Shown here in pieces: positions 1-11,025 of a stretch of 64,000 nt of DNA. The notes beneath the pieces were generated by a model. It saw nothing but the letters and a program-made list of their open reading frames with translations, did no database searches and was not told the DNA's origin. The DNA is taken from positions 20,311,285-20,375,284 of the forward strand of contig NC_081413.1 in assembly GCF_030272615.1 (NCBI RefSeq), written 5' to 3'. This DNA is from Cryptomeria japonica (lineage: Eukaryota; Streptophyta; Pinopsida; Cupressales; Cupressaceae). Every line of letters starts with the position of its first letter. Within the stretch, counting starts at the first letter, position 1. A program made the translations under genes and the position numbers.

Positions 1-535
1 CATTACCACATATAAGCATCTCATACATACATCTAGATATCACAATTGCATCACATCATGCACACAACACCTGTTAGCATAATTTACATTTGCATTATCA
101 TATTCATCTACATTACATATATTCACATTTGCATCATGCATACGCATATAAAACATAAAAGAACAAAAATATTGCATTGCATCATATGCATATTTGCATC
201 CATCACATAAAACATACATCATAGAAACATACATCACATAAGGTACACATGCATATAGCTGCCGCAAAGATGAATCATCTCTCATATATATAATCAAAAT
301 GTGTCATGATACAATGATGTCAAAAGAATCATATGGCTACAAAATCACCCGCAGGTGTCTACAATACAAAAAAATGGTACATATACTGATACAAGGGAGC
401 CCTCTATGGCTATGATGAACTCCCTCCCTCGGAGCCACCTGGCCTCGACGGAGTCTGAGCTCTAGAAGGACCCGCTCCAGGATCACCCTGCCTATCTGGT
501 GGTGGTGGAGAACCCATGACCCCACCACTAGATGC
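1..535. other. AT-rich retroelement interior, no gene seen
   Basis: The first 340 bases are loose CAT/ACAT-rich sequence (catgcat, cacatcat and catacat words) with no coding signal on either strand. From about 340 to 535 the composition becomes GC-richer and is the 3' flank of the antisense PMD gene that ends at 536. Because a polypurine tract and LTR follow at 3571-4360, this stretch is most likely internal sequence of an LTR element whose left half lies outside the window. Confidence 0.5.
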
Positions 536-2403
536 CTACCTCCTCCGGCTCCCTCCCGTAGCCATCGCTGTCTGCGATGGTCTGTGGAAGCTCCTCGCCC
601 GCTGATCCGCTGGCACTGCACCATAGTACAGGTCCCTCCAGTAGCCTATCTCCTCTCTAGCTCGCAAGACATATGCGTAGCCTGCCCCTGCGTCCTCTGT
701 CGCCTGTCTCCCCGCCCTCAGAGTTGTCTCGGCCTCCGTATAACGCTGGATAGCCTGGTCTCTCTCCCGCTCAGTATCTCTGAGCCTGATCTTGAGTTGA
801 TCCCTCTCCCTCTCCAACTCCTGGATCTCGTCTGCCTGGCCCTGGCAGATCTCCCTCAGCTCCAGCAGCTCATCCTCCTCAGGATCCCCACCCTCAGCCT
901 CTGCCTGTGGCTCTCCCTCTACGAGTGCCTGCCCCTGTATCTACCCCTGTACCTGTCTCTGTGCATGCCTGGGTACCTGCACCTGTCTCTGTCCCTGTGC
1001 CTATACTGGCACCTGTCCCTGTCTCGGTCCCTGTGCTCTAGGACCCTGTGCTGCTGGTACCTGCAGGGGCACTCCACCGCGACCCCTCACCACCTGAGCC
1101 TGTCCCTCCTGTCCACCCTCCCTCCGAGGTGCCACCCTCCTCTCCCCAACTACTCCCCTCCACCTCCGTCGGCCTCTACCCCCATCACCCCCACCATCAT
1201 CATCATCATCTCCTCCTCCATCTCCATCTAGTAGCTCCCCTGGATCTGTCAGGCGAGGGAATGGATGCTCCGCCCAGTAAGCTGTGTACTCTGCATCCAT
1301 ACCTGCATCCTTAATCTCAGGCCACATGTCCCAGGGAAGGGGTATCATCTCTGCCAGCTGTGTAACTGCCTGATCATACGACAATAATGGCCCGAACTGC
1401 GCTTGATCCCTGACTGTACGGGCATACATACCCGAGCCTCGTGGCATCCTCTGGATCCTGCCAAACTGTCTGCCAACCCTATCCACAAGCTGTCTCTCCA
1501 ATATGTAAGACGTCCACCCAATCAGATATCTGCTCCTGAATGTATACGGCAGCTCCACTGCGTCATCCTCCCACTCCTCGCACCCCAGGTACGGCCTCCA
1601 GATGACCATATCAATGTCATCTATCACACGCCTCCAGTGCTCTAACCTGCCAATCCGAGGCTGTGAAGTGATCATATCGTATAAATGAACAAAAATCCGT
1701 CTGTGACCCCTGCCTTTGAAGTGTATCAGCCATGTGATAGGCAGATGCTCATATGCCCACACTTGTAGCAGTGTCACTCCGCAACCCAGTCCCACTGATC
1801 CATGGTAGATGAACTGGTACAGCTCATAATACAGATGTGCCAAGACACATGGACCCCATGCATATCTGGTGTGCTCAGTCACCAATGTCTCTAGTGCTCC
1901 TCCCCAGCCCACTGCCAATCCCCGTGTCGCCCTGTCCGGACACAGGAACCCACTGATAACTCCTCCAATCACAGTTGGCAAAGCTAACCCTGTCGCGGTC
2001 ATGGTATCCCATGCCACATGCCCTGCTCTCATCTCTAGCCCGGGATCCTGGAACACCCGTCTCAGCGCCTCTCTGTCTCCATCTCAATCGTATGGGATCA
2101 GCTCTCCATCGATCGGTATATGCAATATCCTGTAGACATCCTCGAGGGTCACTGTCATCTCCCCCATCGGCAAATGAAATGTGCAAGTCTCGGAGTGCCA
2201 CCTCTCCGCCAGCGCAGTCAGCAAACCCATGTTTGCCCGAAACTCAGGCACATATAATACGTGTCTCAATCCCATCTCCTCAATGGTAGCTCTGTCCTGA
2301 AAAGACAACTCTGGTCGCAACCTCTGTGTGGACGGGAATCTCTCTCGTGACTCCAGCATAGGCAAATACTCCTGCAATCAAACAATCAATTATGTTAGTT
2401 ATC

Positions 2404-2690
2404 GTGGCATTCCCTGTTCATCACAAAATGCTACTTGCTATCTAAATGCATATGGTTATCTATCCTAGTGACACTCACTATTCATCACAAAGTGTTGCTA
2501 TCTATCCTGGTAGTGCTCCCTATTCATCACAAAGTACTACGTGTGTGACATTCCCTGTTCATCACAAAGTGTTACTCACATTTGCACTCCCTGTTCATCA
2601 CAAAGTGCTGCTCATCCTTTGGGTACTCCCTGTTCATCACAAAGTACTCTATCTTGGTGCTCCCTGTTCATCAAAGTGCCTTGATCTCTC
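2404..2690. repeat. Minisatellite, ~36 bp unit (TTCATCACAAAGT)
   Basis: The word ttcatcacaaag recurs seven times near 2417, 2481, 2523, 2559, 2594, 2632 and 2667. Spacing is about 35-42 bp after the first interval, and most copies are preceded by ctccctg. It lies in the intron (2372-3174) of the PMD pseudogene. Confidence 0.8.
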
Positions 2691-2825
2691 CTAGTCTTCC
2701 TAGAGGACCTGCTTGAGTGCATCCTCTCAGCAGCTTATCGAATCGACAGTGTATGTTCATCACAGAACTGCCGATTTGACCTAGAAGACTAAAACCGTGC
2801 ATTTTTTTGACATAAACACATTTCT

Positions 2826-3066
2826 GCCTCACAAACGCGCCTGAAGACTGCATAGACGCGCCTGTACAACACAGACGTGCCTGTTTGACATAAACGTGCC
2901 TACATTTATCATAGATGCACCTTTGGAACATAAACGCCCCTACAGGACATAAACGCGCCCGCATCAAGCACAAACGCGGTTCCAGACGCAGACACGCCTG
3001 GCATCGACACAGACGCGCCTGGTGGACATAGACGTGCCTGGCACCGACATAGATGCGGTTGCACGT
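2826..3066. repeat. Degenerate 21-bp minisatellite (ACGCGCCTG core)
   Basis: About 11 copies of a unit ending in acgcgcctg, acgtgcctg or similar occur at roughly 20-22 bp spacing (for example near 2836, 2857 and 2877). The period is close to a multiple of three, so the minus strand stays open as a 7-residue repeat rich in Arg, Leu and Cys. It sits inside the PMD intron, so I read it as non-coding. Confidence 0.75.
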
Positions 3067-3570
3067 TTTTGCACTTTTTTGTGCCCTATTCCTAAGCACA
3101 TTTATTGCTAACCTACCATGCATTAATGACAAAATTGAATGCGTCAAAGTACGAGGAGGTTTGGTGGTACTTACCAGCTCTCCTGCCTCTGCTGGCCTCT
3201 GAAATCGGCGAACACAGTCGAATCTATGTACGAAGGCCATCGCTGCTGACTGCTCCTGCTCTTTTCTCGCTCTGCACTGTGATCTCGTGAGGGTGTAGAT
3301 GACAATGAAGATGTCTTTTGCCCGTGGTCTATCTTATAGCCTACCCTAGCCCTCGCATTCATTTTCCCGAGTCAGTCTTCTTCATCCCATGACTCTGTCA
3401 CTTTATCCGATCTAGCCATTCTAGCCTTTCTTTCTTATCGAGAGATTGTCTGCAATCTTTTCAGACTTTTTCATCCAATCTCTCGAGGGGGCATATCATT
3501 CCCATTCTGGGGCAACTTTGTATCAGTTCATCTTATCTTCTTTGAAACAACGCGACAAGCCGCATTGTCT

Positions 3571-3585
3571 CAAAGAGGGGCAAAA
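3571..3585 (+). other. Polypurine tract of the left LTR retrotransposon
   Basis: The run caaagaggggcaaaa is immediately followed by TGTAGACACCC, the usual arrangement of a plus-strand-primer polypurine tract against the 5' edge of a 3' LTR. It sets the element's orientation as plus, opposite to the PMD gene. Confidence 0.75.
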
Positions 3586-4360
3586 TGTAGACACCCAAAA
3601 TTGTCCAGTCTAATTAAATAAACATTTTATTTATGTAATTATCTAAGCCTAATTCTTCTATTAATTAAATAAATCTTTATTTATTTAATTAATTCATTTA
3701 TCCTCTTCTAGCCTTATTTCTCATTTAAATAAATACATTTATTTATTTAAATTATCCTCTTCCTAAATTAAATAAATACATTTATTTATTTAATTATCCT
3801 ACTTCCTCTATTAATTAAATAAATCTTTATTTATTTAATTAATTCATTAGCCTTTTCTACCCATGACACATGTCATTCATCTCTTAATTCCTACACTACC
3901 TACCTCTTTCATTATTTTACTATTTCTTATACCTACCCTCTAATCCTAGCCGACCTCCTTTTTACACCTCTCAATCTTAACCCTCCATTTCATATTGTGT
4001 CTTCTATTTAAGAAGATGCTTTCTTCATTGTCAAACCCTAATCACTCAGCCTAACTACTTGATCAATTGACTACACTACGATCCTACTTGCAACCACATT
4101 CCGTTCTTTGTTGAGCTCTTGTGCATATAAAATCTGAGAGCAAATATATCAAGCAAGATCAATGGAGATAGGAAGAATGGAGATCAAAACCCTATTGGAC
4201 ATGTGATGGTATAATCTTTGTGATTTCATTTGATTTGCATTGTCTTAGGTAATCTTCATATGTTATGGTGGATCTTTGTTGATTGTTAGGCTAGGGTTTT
4301 GTGGTTGAATCCATTTAGTCTTTCAATATTGTTGTCATTGTTATCCATTTTGACCATACA
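3586..4360 (+). mobile_element. 3' LTR of a Ty3/gypsy-type retrotransposon
   Basis: The LTR begins TGTAGACACCC directly after the polypurine tract. Its first 270 bp hold repeated attaaataaatctttattt-type tracts (near 3615, 3657, 3730, 3780 and 3818). A possible TATA region, ctatttaagaagatg, lies near 4003. The right edge is placed near 4360 because from about 4362 (acatatatatcc) the sequence matches duplicon copies B (40877) and C (61241), which lack this LTR. The exact terminal CA and the target-site duplication cannot be set, since the left LTR lies outside the window. Superfamily is inferred from LTR style only; no pol is visible. Confidence 0.65.
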
Positions 4361-4537
4361 CACATATATATCCAATACAATGATGCAAAGGGAACATGTA
4401 ACCATATGGACATATATGTCACATATACAAAATACAAAATATATCCCCAAAAATTCCACATAGGCATACAACAAAGGCCTCTAGTCTACTGATTTCCCAC
4501 TATCATGAGGAAATAGATCACAAGCTACCTTCGACTA

Positions 4538-5060
4538 TCACGGGGATGGATATGTATGTGATGATGGCCTCTTTCGAATGTGTTCACTAGACCTCCTATC
4601 TAGAATTCTTTGTAGCTCCAACTGATACAATCATAAGTATAGACATCAATGTATAATATATATAAAAAATGAATTGTAGAATGACATATAATAGAACAAT
4701 TACTTACCGCAAATATATAATCATGTTGATGAAGATCTAACAAATCAGAGCTCAAAATGTGGGGTTTATAGAAAAATGAAGTTTGAATGTCCATTTAAAA
4801 ATAAAAAAAATTGTTATAGCTATTTGGTGCATGCCAAATAAGGCATGCGCCGTATTTGGCATGTGCCTTATCTTGTGGGCGCCATAATGTTTGATGGAGG
4901 CCAAAAGAAATTTTGTCACTTTTTTGGTCCCCGATCTTTGTGCACTTACCCGCATAAAATATAATTAAGTATATGTAAATGTATATATGTAAATACCACG
5001 TCTACTCAAATGTTTAGTTTATGTATTTAATGCGAGGATGAGGAAGAGTAAGTTATATAA
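4538..5060 (-). pseudogene. Truncated unrecognised gene, copy A (promoter, leader, last exon)
   Basis: Only the ends of the gene preserved in copy C remain. A TATA-like ttatataa (5053-5060) lies next to a GA microsatellite. The leader follows down to about 4728, and sequence then jumps straight into the last 17 bases of the penultimate exon, whose donor is intact (gtaagt, 4712-4717). The terminal exon is 4538-4621 (84 nt, acceptor gattgtatcag) and reads LELQRILDRRSSEHI to a stop. Relative to copy C, 1758 bp are missing between the start-codon region and the middle of the penultimate exon. Copy A also lost about 50 bp of leader. No function can be assigned. Confidence 0.6.
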
Positions 5061-5070
5061 GTAGGTTGAT

Positions 5071-5071
<1 letters not shown>

Positions 5072-5139
<68 letters not shown>

Positions 5140-5161
5140 GACAGAGAGAGAGACAGAGAGA

Positions 5162-5237
<76 letters not shown>
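5072..5237. repeat. (GA)n microsatellite with internal (CA) block, copy A
   Basis: About 166 bp of GA dinucleotides are interrupted by GACA units and an (AC) run near 5161-5178. The same locus is a pure (GA) tract of about 127 bp in copy B and about 19 bp in copy C. It lies just upstream (minus strand) of a TATA-like box. Confidence 0.95.
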
Positions 5238-5240
<3 letters not shown>

Positions 5241-6299
5241 CTTTTCTTCTTAGAATAAGAGTTTGTTATAACATGGCCTTATTCTAGTTCAGTATTTTAA
5301 CTCTAGGCTCAACCACTTCTAACCCATAATATAAGGATTTTATAATTCCCCCATTTTATGTATTATATTGGATAATAAATTTGTATAGGAATTTTTCATC
5401 TCCCATCTTTATATGCTTTCCATTAAAAAAGAACACGAAAAAAAAAAGTGTATATTCTACCTTTATCTATAACAAACCCTCTCCCTATAACTAGTATTGA
5501 AGTTTCATTACCAAAAGTGATGACATACATACTATGAGTCTCTTAGGAAGAAACCACAACATGGGAAGTTCCCATGTGATGTTAGGAACCTAATTCAACG
5601 ATCGAATATGAATTTGATGACGATTCAATATTAACTAGAGCCTTTTTCCTAGTTTTATCTTTATATAGTTTCTTTGTCTTGGTATATTCTTGAGTTGATG
5701 AGGATTATTTGATATATTTAGGGACCCTTATACTATTCTTCTTAAGAAGGTGTTTGGGGTGATCAATCTACTTCTTCAAATGTTTGTGCTCTTCATGCAA
5801 AATTTTCTTCTAATAAGAAAATTCCACTTTTTCTTTCTTATGTTTCCCTTGATGAGAAGAAGTTTTGATTTTTTTTTGTAGTATCATAATTTTTTATTCT
5901 TTCTTGATCTCTTCATCGTTTAATTTGTTTTTGCTTCTCCTATTTTTTATATGAATCTTGTTATGTCACATTCCTAGTAATGAGTACTTATAGTTTCTTA
6001 GAATTCAATGTGGTCATTTGTATTAAGTTATATTACTCTGTATTCAAGATTACAATTAATTTATCTAGAGAACGTATCTTTCAAACTTTCCCCAGAGCCC
6101 TTTAGATGGAGTAGAAGCCAAAAGCAAACATGGTATAGTATAGAAAGAACTAACTAATTCTCATTTTTCTTTATTCCATATTATTTTAATAGTAACCTTC
6201 ATTACTTAATTCTGGTGAAGTCCTCTATGGTGTCAAAGGAATTAGAGAGAAAACCTATGAGATTATTCTATAACTTGTAACCTTTCATTTCATTCTCTT

Positions 6300-6576
6300 T
6301 CTAGAAGAATTTCTCTAAAATAATATGCACTTCATTGGGTTGAATCAAGGATTCTACATGAAAGAGGAGTTTATGAGATATAATAAGACACACGAATCCA
6401 AAGGCTTGGTCACATTTATTAAATTTGTTTTATTTCTCTTCCCCACTAGTATGTTCTTTCTCAATGCCCATTGTAATCCTATACAACACTTTATTCTTTA
6501 GCACAAGTTGTACTTTTAGTTTCCAATTATGATAGCTAAATGGTATTATTAATGTGTTGAATTCAGTTGAATCCAT
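6300..6576 (-). pseudogene. Fossil Copia gag N-terminus, copy A
   Basis: This is the paralogue of 42790-43065, where the reading frame is better kept. Reading down from the ATG at 6576, the typical Copia gag opening (F/Y-H-N-W-K-x-K-x-x-L-x-x-K) is followed by the ITMG and EKEKYFNKCDQAFGFMCL blocks. In copy A the frame is broken near 6400-6440 by small indels. No protease, integrase or RT follows. Detection rests on comparison with copy B. Confidence 0.55.
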
Positions 6577-9500
6577 GCTAGAAATTAAATTATTACAAGA
6601 AAAATAAAAAATTATTAAATGGAAGGAAAGTAGGAAGTGTTAAAGATAACATACAATGTCCCTCATATTCAATATTGGATCACCCCAAAATTTTGCAATT
6701 TATATGTTTATTGCTTAGATAAATCCTAAGGAACAAAAAAATTGACTTTTTAATTTTAGAGAGGTAATGTTCCTACTAGATCAAGCATACGAGAAAATCA
6801 ACTTTCAAAAAAATGGCGCTCAATTTCAAGTTGCCAATCAAAAGTTATGACAATTTAAAAAATTTCCCTATGTTGCCTAAATTATACTTAATATTTTTGA
6901 AAACAGTAATTTACATACCTTCAAAAATCAATTTTATAGGCAAACAAAAAGTGGGGTGAATTTAATCCCTAATTAATAAGATCAAAGGGTTTTCTCCCTC
7001 ATGTGACCCTACCATGAGACCAAGGATTAAACTATTGGTTTTAATTTGACAATGTGCTATTCTTAAAATTATTAGGGATATTGATTCTCAAAATCTATTG
7101 ATTTTTTATGACTATTTTTGATTCATGTGCCCTACTATTGATTTCTATACCTTTTATCAAAAAATATTGGTCCATGGATGTACAATAAATGATTGAACAA
7201 AGATTTTCACACCTTTGATGTTGTTTTTCTCTAGTATTCAAGAGAGATCTATACACTAGGTTCTAAATATCAAAAAAGGATTACATGAGCAAATAGAGAT
7301 GAAAAAAATGCCACCTAAAATAGATATTACATGGCTTAATAAGAATTAAAGGAATGTTTATAAATGGTGAACCCACAATAGTGGGTTACACTATTTTGCC
7401 AACTTTGACACTACAATATTCATTTTTAGAAAAAAAACGTTAGATTCAAACACCTATTACTTCTAAAACGTAAGGAATTTGTAGATGATGTGAACTAGTG
7501 ATTTGTGTGATTTAGTATTTAGATTGTAGAAATTACTTTTTGATAATATTTGAAATCCATTTTCTTCCAATATTCTATCTCCCTCGAAAACTAACCTTTT
7601 TTTCAAAAAACAACATTTTTAAAGAGTGACACTCACTTTGTATAGCGCAACTTTTTTCCTATAAGAGATATGAATGTGATTATTTTGAATTTGGTTTTTT
7701 AAACATCCATATCTTGTGTTTTCAATTGATTTTGTAACATTATCTTCAATATTTCATATTTTATTAAGATTTGAATTCGAGTTAACTGTAATTTTGACAT
7801 ATATCCATTTGATATTAATGAAATAAAATAAAACTATATTAATGAAATTAAATATATTAAAAATTATACTATTTGGAAAGATTATAATAATGGATAAATA
7901 CTTAAAAAATAAACTTCTAAATGAATTCATTTGACCCCCCGAAAGGTAATGTAAAATTGGTTTTTTATCAGCATTTTACAGATGGAAAGGAGACTCTATT
8001 GCAAGTATGATTTAGAAGTAGAGAGGTTCTATCCAAGAAATTTTGATCTAAGAGACTTTGATCTAACTCTCTTCAATTAATTACTTCAAATAGGACCTCT
8101 TAAATCTTAAATCGTTATATTTTTTTAAAAATGTATCATTTCACCAAAACTCGAGATGTACGAAAAAGTGGAAACCAACATTGTGAGTTCACCCTATAAA
8201 TAAAGATCTAAATCATGGTCTTCAAATATTTTAGTGAAAGATGGCACCATTAAAAGATCAACCTCTTAGATATTACATACATGCAAATACACCAAAAAAA
8301 AATTGCAACCTCTTTTCCCTCACTAGAAGATCCACAACCTCTACTAATACACATTCACCAATATTTTCCAAAAAAATAACCCATAAAAATAATAAACAAA
8401 TAATTAATTATAGATCTACCTTAGATACCATGTAGAATTTGTTAGAAACTCCACTTATATGCTAGTATCAAATTGAGCTACATAAGGTAAAGAAATGCAT
8501 GTCGTACCTACCATATTGAAAATAAATAATTCAATGTAAAAGAGAACATAAAATTGAATAAATAAACATTTGAATTAATTCAAGAATGAGATGCACATAT
8601 AGGAAGAAGGAAAGAAAATCTAGCCAGAATGATGAAAATACACTTAGAAGTCGACTCCCCTCCCACTAATAGGGAATGGAGGTTAGTTATCTTCCCCCAA
8701 AATTTTAAGGGATGGTGAGTTAAATATCCATAAGTGGGACACCTAACTAAGCTAAAATTTATGTTTATATCTATTTGCATAATCCATAAAATAATATTGC
8801 ATTAACAAACACAACCTTTCAAAATAAAAACAAGTCCAATAATGAAAGGACACATGTTTGGGATTACTAATCAATAATCTAAATAAAACCAAAATAAAAA
8901 ATTAATTAAGAACTATAAAGAGTGGAATTAGGAGTGATAAATTTTTAAAGGTCATATATATGTACAAAGTTTAGTATAAAAAAATTTGGGTCTAGGAGAT
9001 TACATTTTAAATAATTTTTTACTATAGATTGAGTAAAAATGCTAGCAATCCATCTATTAATTACAAGTTATGAAGATGACAAAATAAATTAGAAACTTAC
9101 TATAGGCGGCCTAGGGCTGTTTGACGCCCTTGCTTCGTTATTCTTTACCTTTGAATAAATTTTAACCTCTCCTTTATTTCAATATAATTGAAGAAAAAAA
9201 TTTAACAAATGATTCCATAATTGGAAGCCACAAAAAAGAAGGCTATCATAGAAGATTTTTTAAAGGCTTATATAGCCTTAGGAAAAAATTAAAAAATATA
9301 ACTTATACTTCAAGATTGAAGTAATGATAATGTATTTGATTCTAATCTAGGTAGAACATGTCCGAGATATCTATCTTGTCATATTTAAATATCTAGTTTA
9401 AGTGTTATATTTTGTTGGTGTACATTTTATTTATCAATTATTATTATATTTGTTTTATTCTTCAGCATGTTAATTATGATTTTATAAAGTAAATGAGTAA

Positions 9501-11025
9501 AAAAGATAATAATGACGTTTCTAGAATAAGTTCTATTACTAAAATGTAGGGCTTTTTTCTTTTTAAGCTATTTAATTATTTATAGTGATTTTGTTATTAA
9601 TATTCAAAGAAAAATATTATAGCATATATCAAAATAGAATTTAATAACCAATATACAAAATATGTGGTAATTTAGTGAGATCTTTAAAATACTGAATTAA
9701 CATAGCAAATTAAATATAATCCAATTAGCGTGGAATTCATATATAATATTTTGATTTTTTCAACATCAACTATTTTAATACTTATCTAACTCAAATCACT
9801 TGGTTCAACCACTCCCATTTCATAGTTATGGTAAACTTTAAAGGATGAATAGTTTTTTTATTGGAAACATAACATATTATAAATGTTCCAAAGGCTTTAA
9901 ATGAAAATCCAAGGGTTTAATATTTAGAAGACAACAATCAACTAGTAAACTACTGAAGGTATTCTAAACAACACTATTCATTTTTTGTTTTGAGGTCTAA
10001 CATTTTTTAATGCAAATATAAATTTAAAGTACAATATTTGTCATAATGAATTATAAATGGAGCTCAAATATGTTGATATAAAATGAATTTGAGCAATACA
10101 TGACTATTTCAATAGGCCAATACCACTCACTTAAGAATTTAGGGCACTAATATAACGGTGAGATATATAATAGTTAAAAGCATATATTAGTCTCCTATCT
10201 ATGAGGGAATTCAATAAACTAATACATTTATAATCATGTTTAGAATTGATCTCAATTTGGTTTCAACACCTCTAGAAAATTATTTGTTTTGGAGGCCCCT
10301 TGAGACATTACAAAGTGACGATTTTATCTTTTGATTAGAATTTGATATAATTATTTTAAAAAGATTATTAAAGATATATAAAACAATTGTATAACATCTA
10401 TACATAATGCATATGTTAATGTCAAGTTGATTCTATGACATTACAATGAGGCAAGGACATTATAGCTTTCCTACAAGATTATGGTCTCATTGATATAATA
10501 ATAATGGATTAGAGGTTGTCTTATTATTCAAAACCCTACAATATAATTTTAGAGATTTCTTAATTAAGTTAGCTCATCATGGATCATTTTAAATTTTGAA
10601 GTTGGACATATTGGAATTTGGAAATAAACCAATAATTTCTATAGACTGTGAAAATCTAATCTCTCTTATCAAATTGACCGAGGACAATGAATATATAAGA
10701 TTTTATATTAGATTTAGAACTTTAAATTATCTGAAAGTGGTTTCGTGTTATATGTATACCTTTGTCAATTTGCACACTACAGGAACATTTATTAGAGTAT
10801 ACATCAATGAGAATTTAAAAATTGTCCATCCATAATAAATAAATATGATATCTCAAAAATGAATTATAAAATGAATTTTAGAGTAGTACAATTTAATGCA
10901 GTGAAGGAATTGTTTGAGTATACATCAATCAGAATTAAAAAAATGCCCAAATGAATTCAATAATTGGAGGCATTGCCCGTCCAGAGTATTACATTTCTCA
11001 CAGAATTTGGAGAAAGGGTGGCTAC

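Larger units (their letters stand above)
536..3240 (-). pseudogene. Plant mobile domain (PMD, MAIN/MAIL-like) pseudogene, two exons
   Basis: Exon 1 (3240-3175) encodes 22 residues and ends at a good donor (gtaagt). Exon 2 starts at 2371 after a ttgattgcag acceptor and stays in one frame to a stop at 536, about 633 residues in all. Exon 2 opens with the PMD signature: RWHSETCTFHLPMGEMTVTL followed by EDVYRILHIPIDGELI. Later PMD blocks include LLQVWAYEHLP and VIWRPYL. After the domain come an acidic Gly/Asp run, a Gln-rich stretch and a C-terminal coiled coil (ERERDQLKIRLRDTERERDQ). The family includes Arabidopsis MAIN and MAIL1, nuclear proteins linked to transposon silencing, and is also carried by transposons. 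In-frame stops occur at 2084-2086 (TGA), 1001-1003 (TAG) and 941-943 (TAG), so it is dead as a full-length gene. It lies antisense to the LTR element around it. The domain call is strong; the exon 1 join is inferred from splice sites and phase. Confidence 0.85.

Noticed and set aside
2671-3174. 189-codon frame extending exon 1 of the PMD gene through the intron
   Set aside because: A good donor at 3174 and acceptor at 2372 in matching phase make this intronic; the open frame comes from a 21-bp repeat.
5066-5287. Open frame of Arg-Glu repeats across the GA tract, and Ser-Leu frames at 41586-41804
   Set aside because: These are translations of a dinucleotide microsatellite; tract lengths differ between the three copies and no protein is implied.
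8580-8780. 66-codon minus-strand frame shared with 45066-45266
   Set aside because: Its similarity is explained by the duplicon; codon changes and composition look non-coding.
10596-10835. 79-codon plus-strand frame shared in part with 47088-47291
   Set aside because: The two copies differ by frame-changing insertions and end differently, so there is no sign of selection on a protein.
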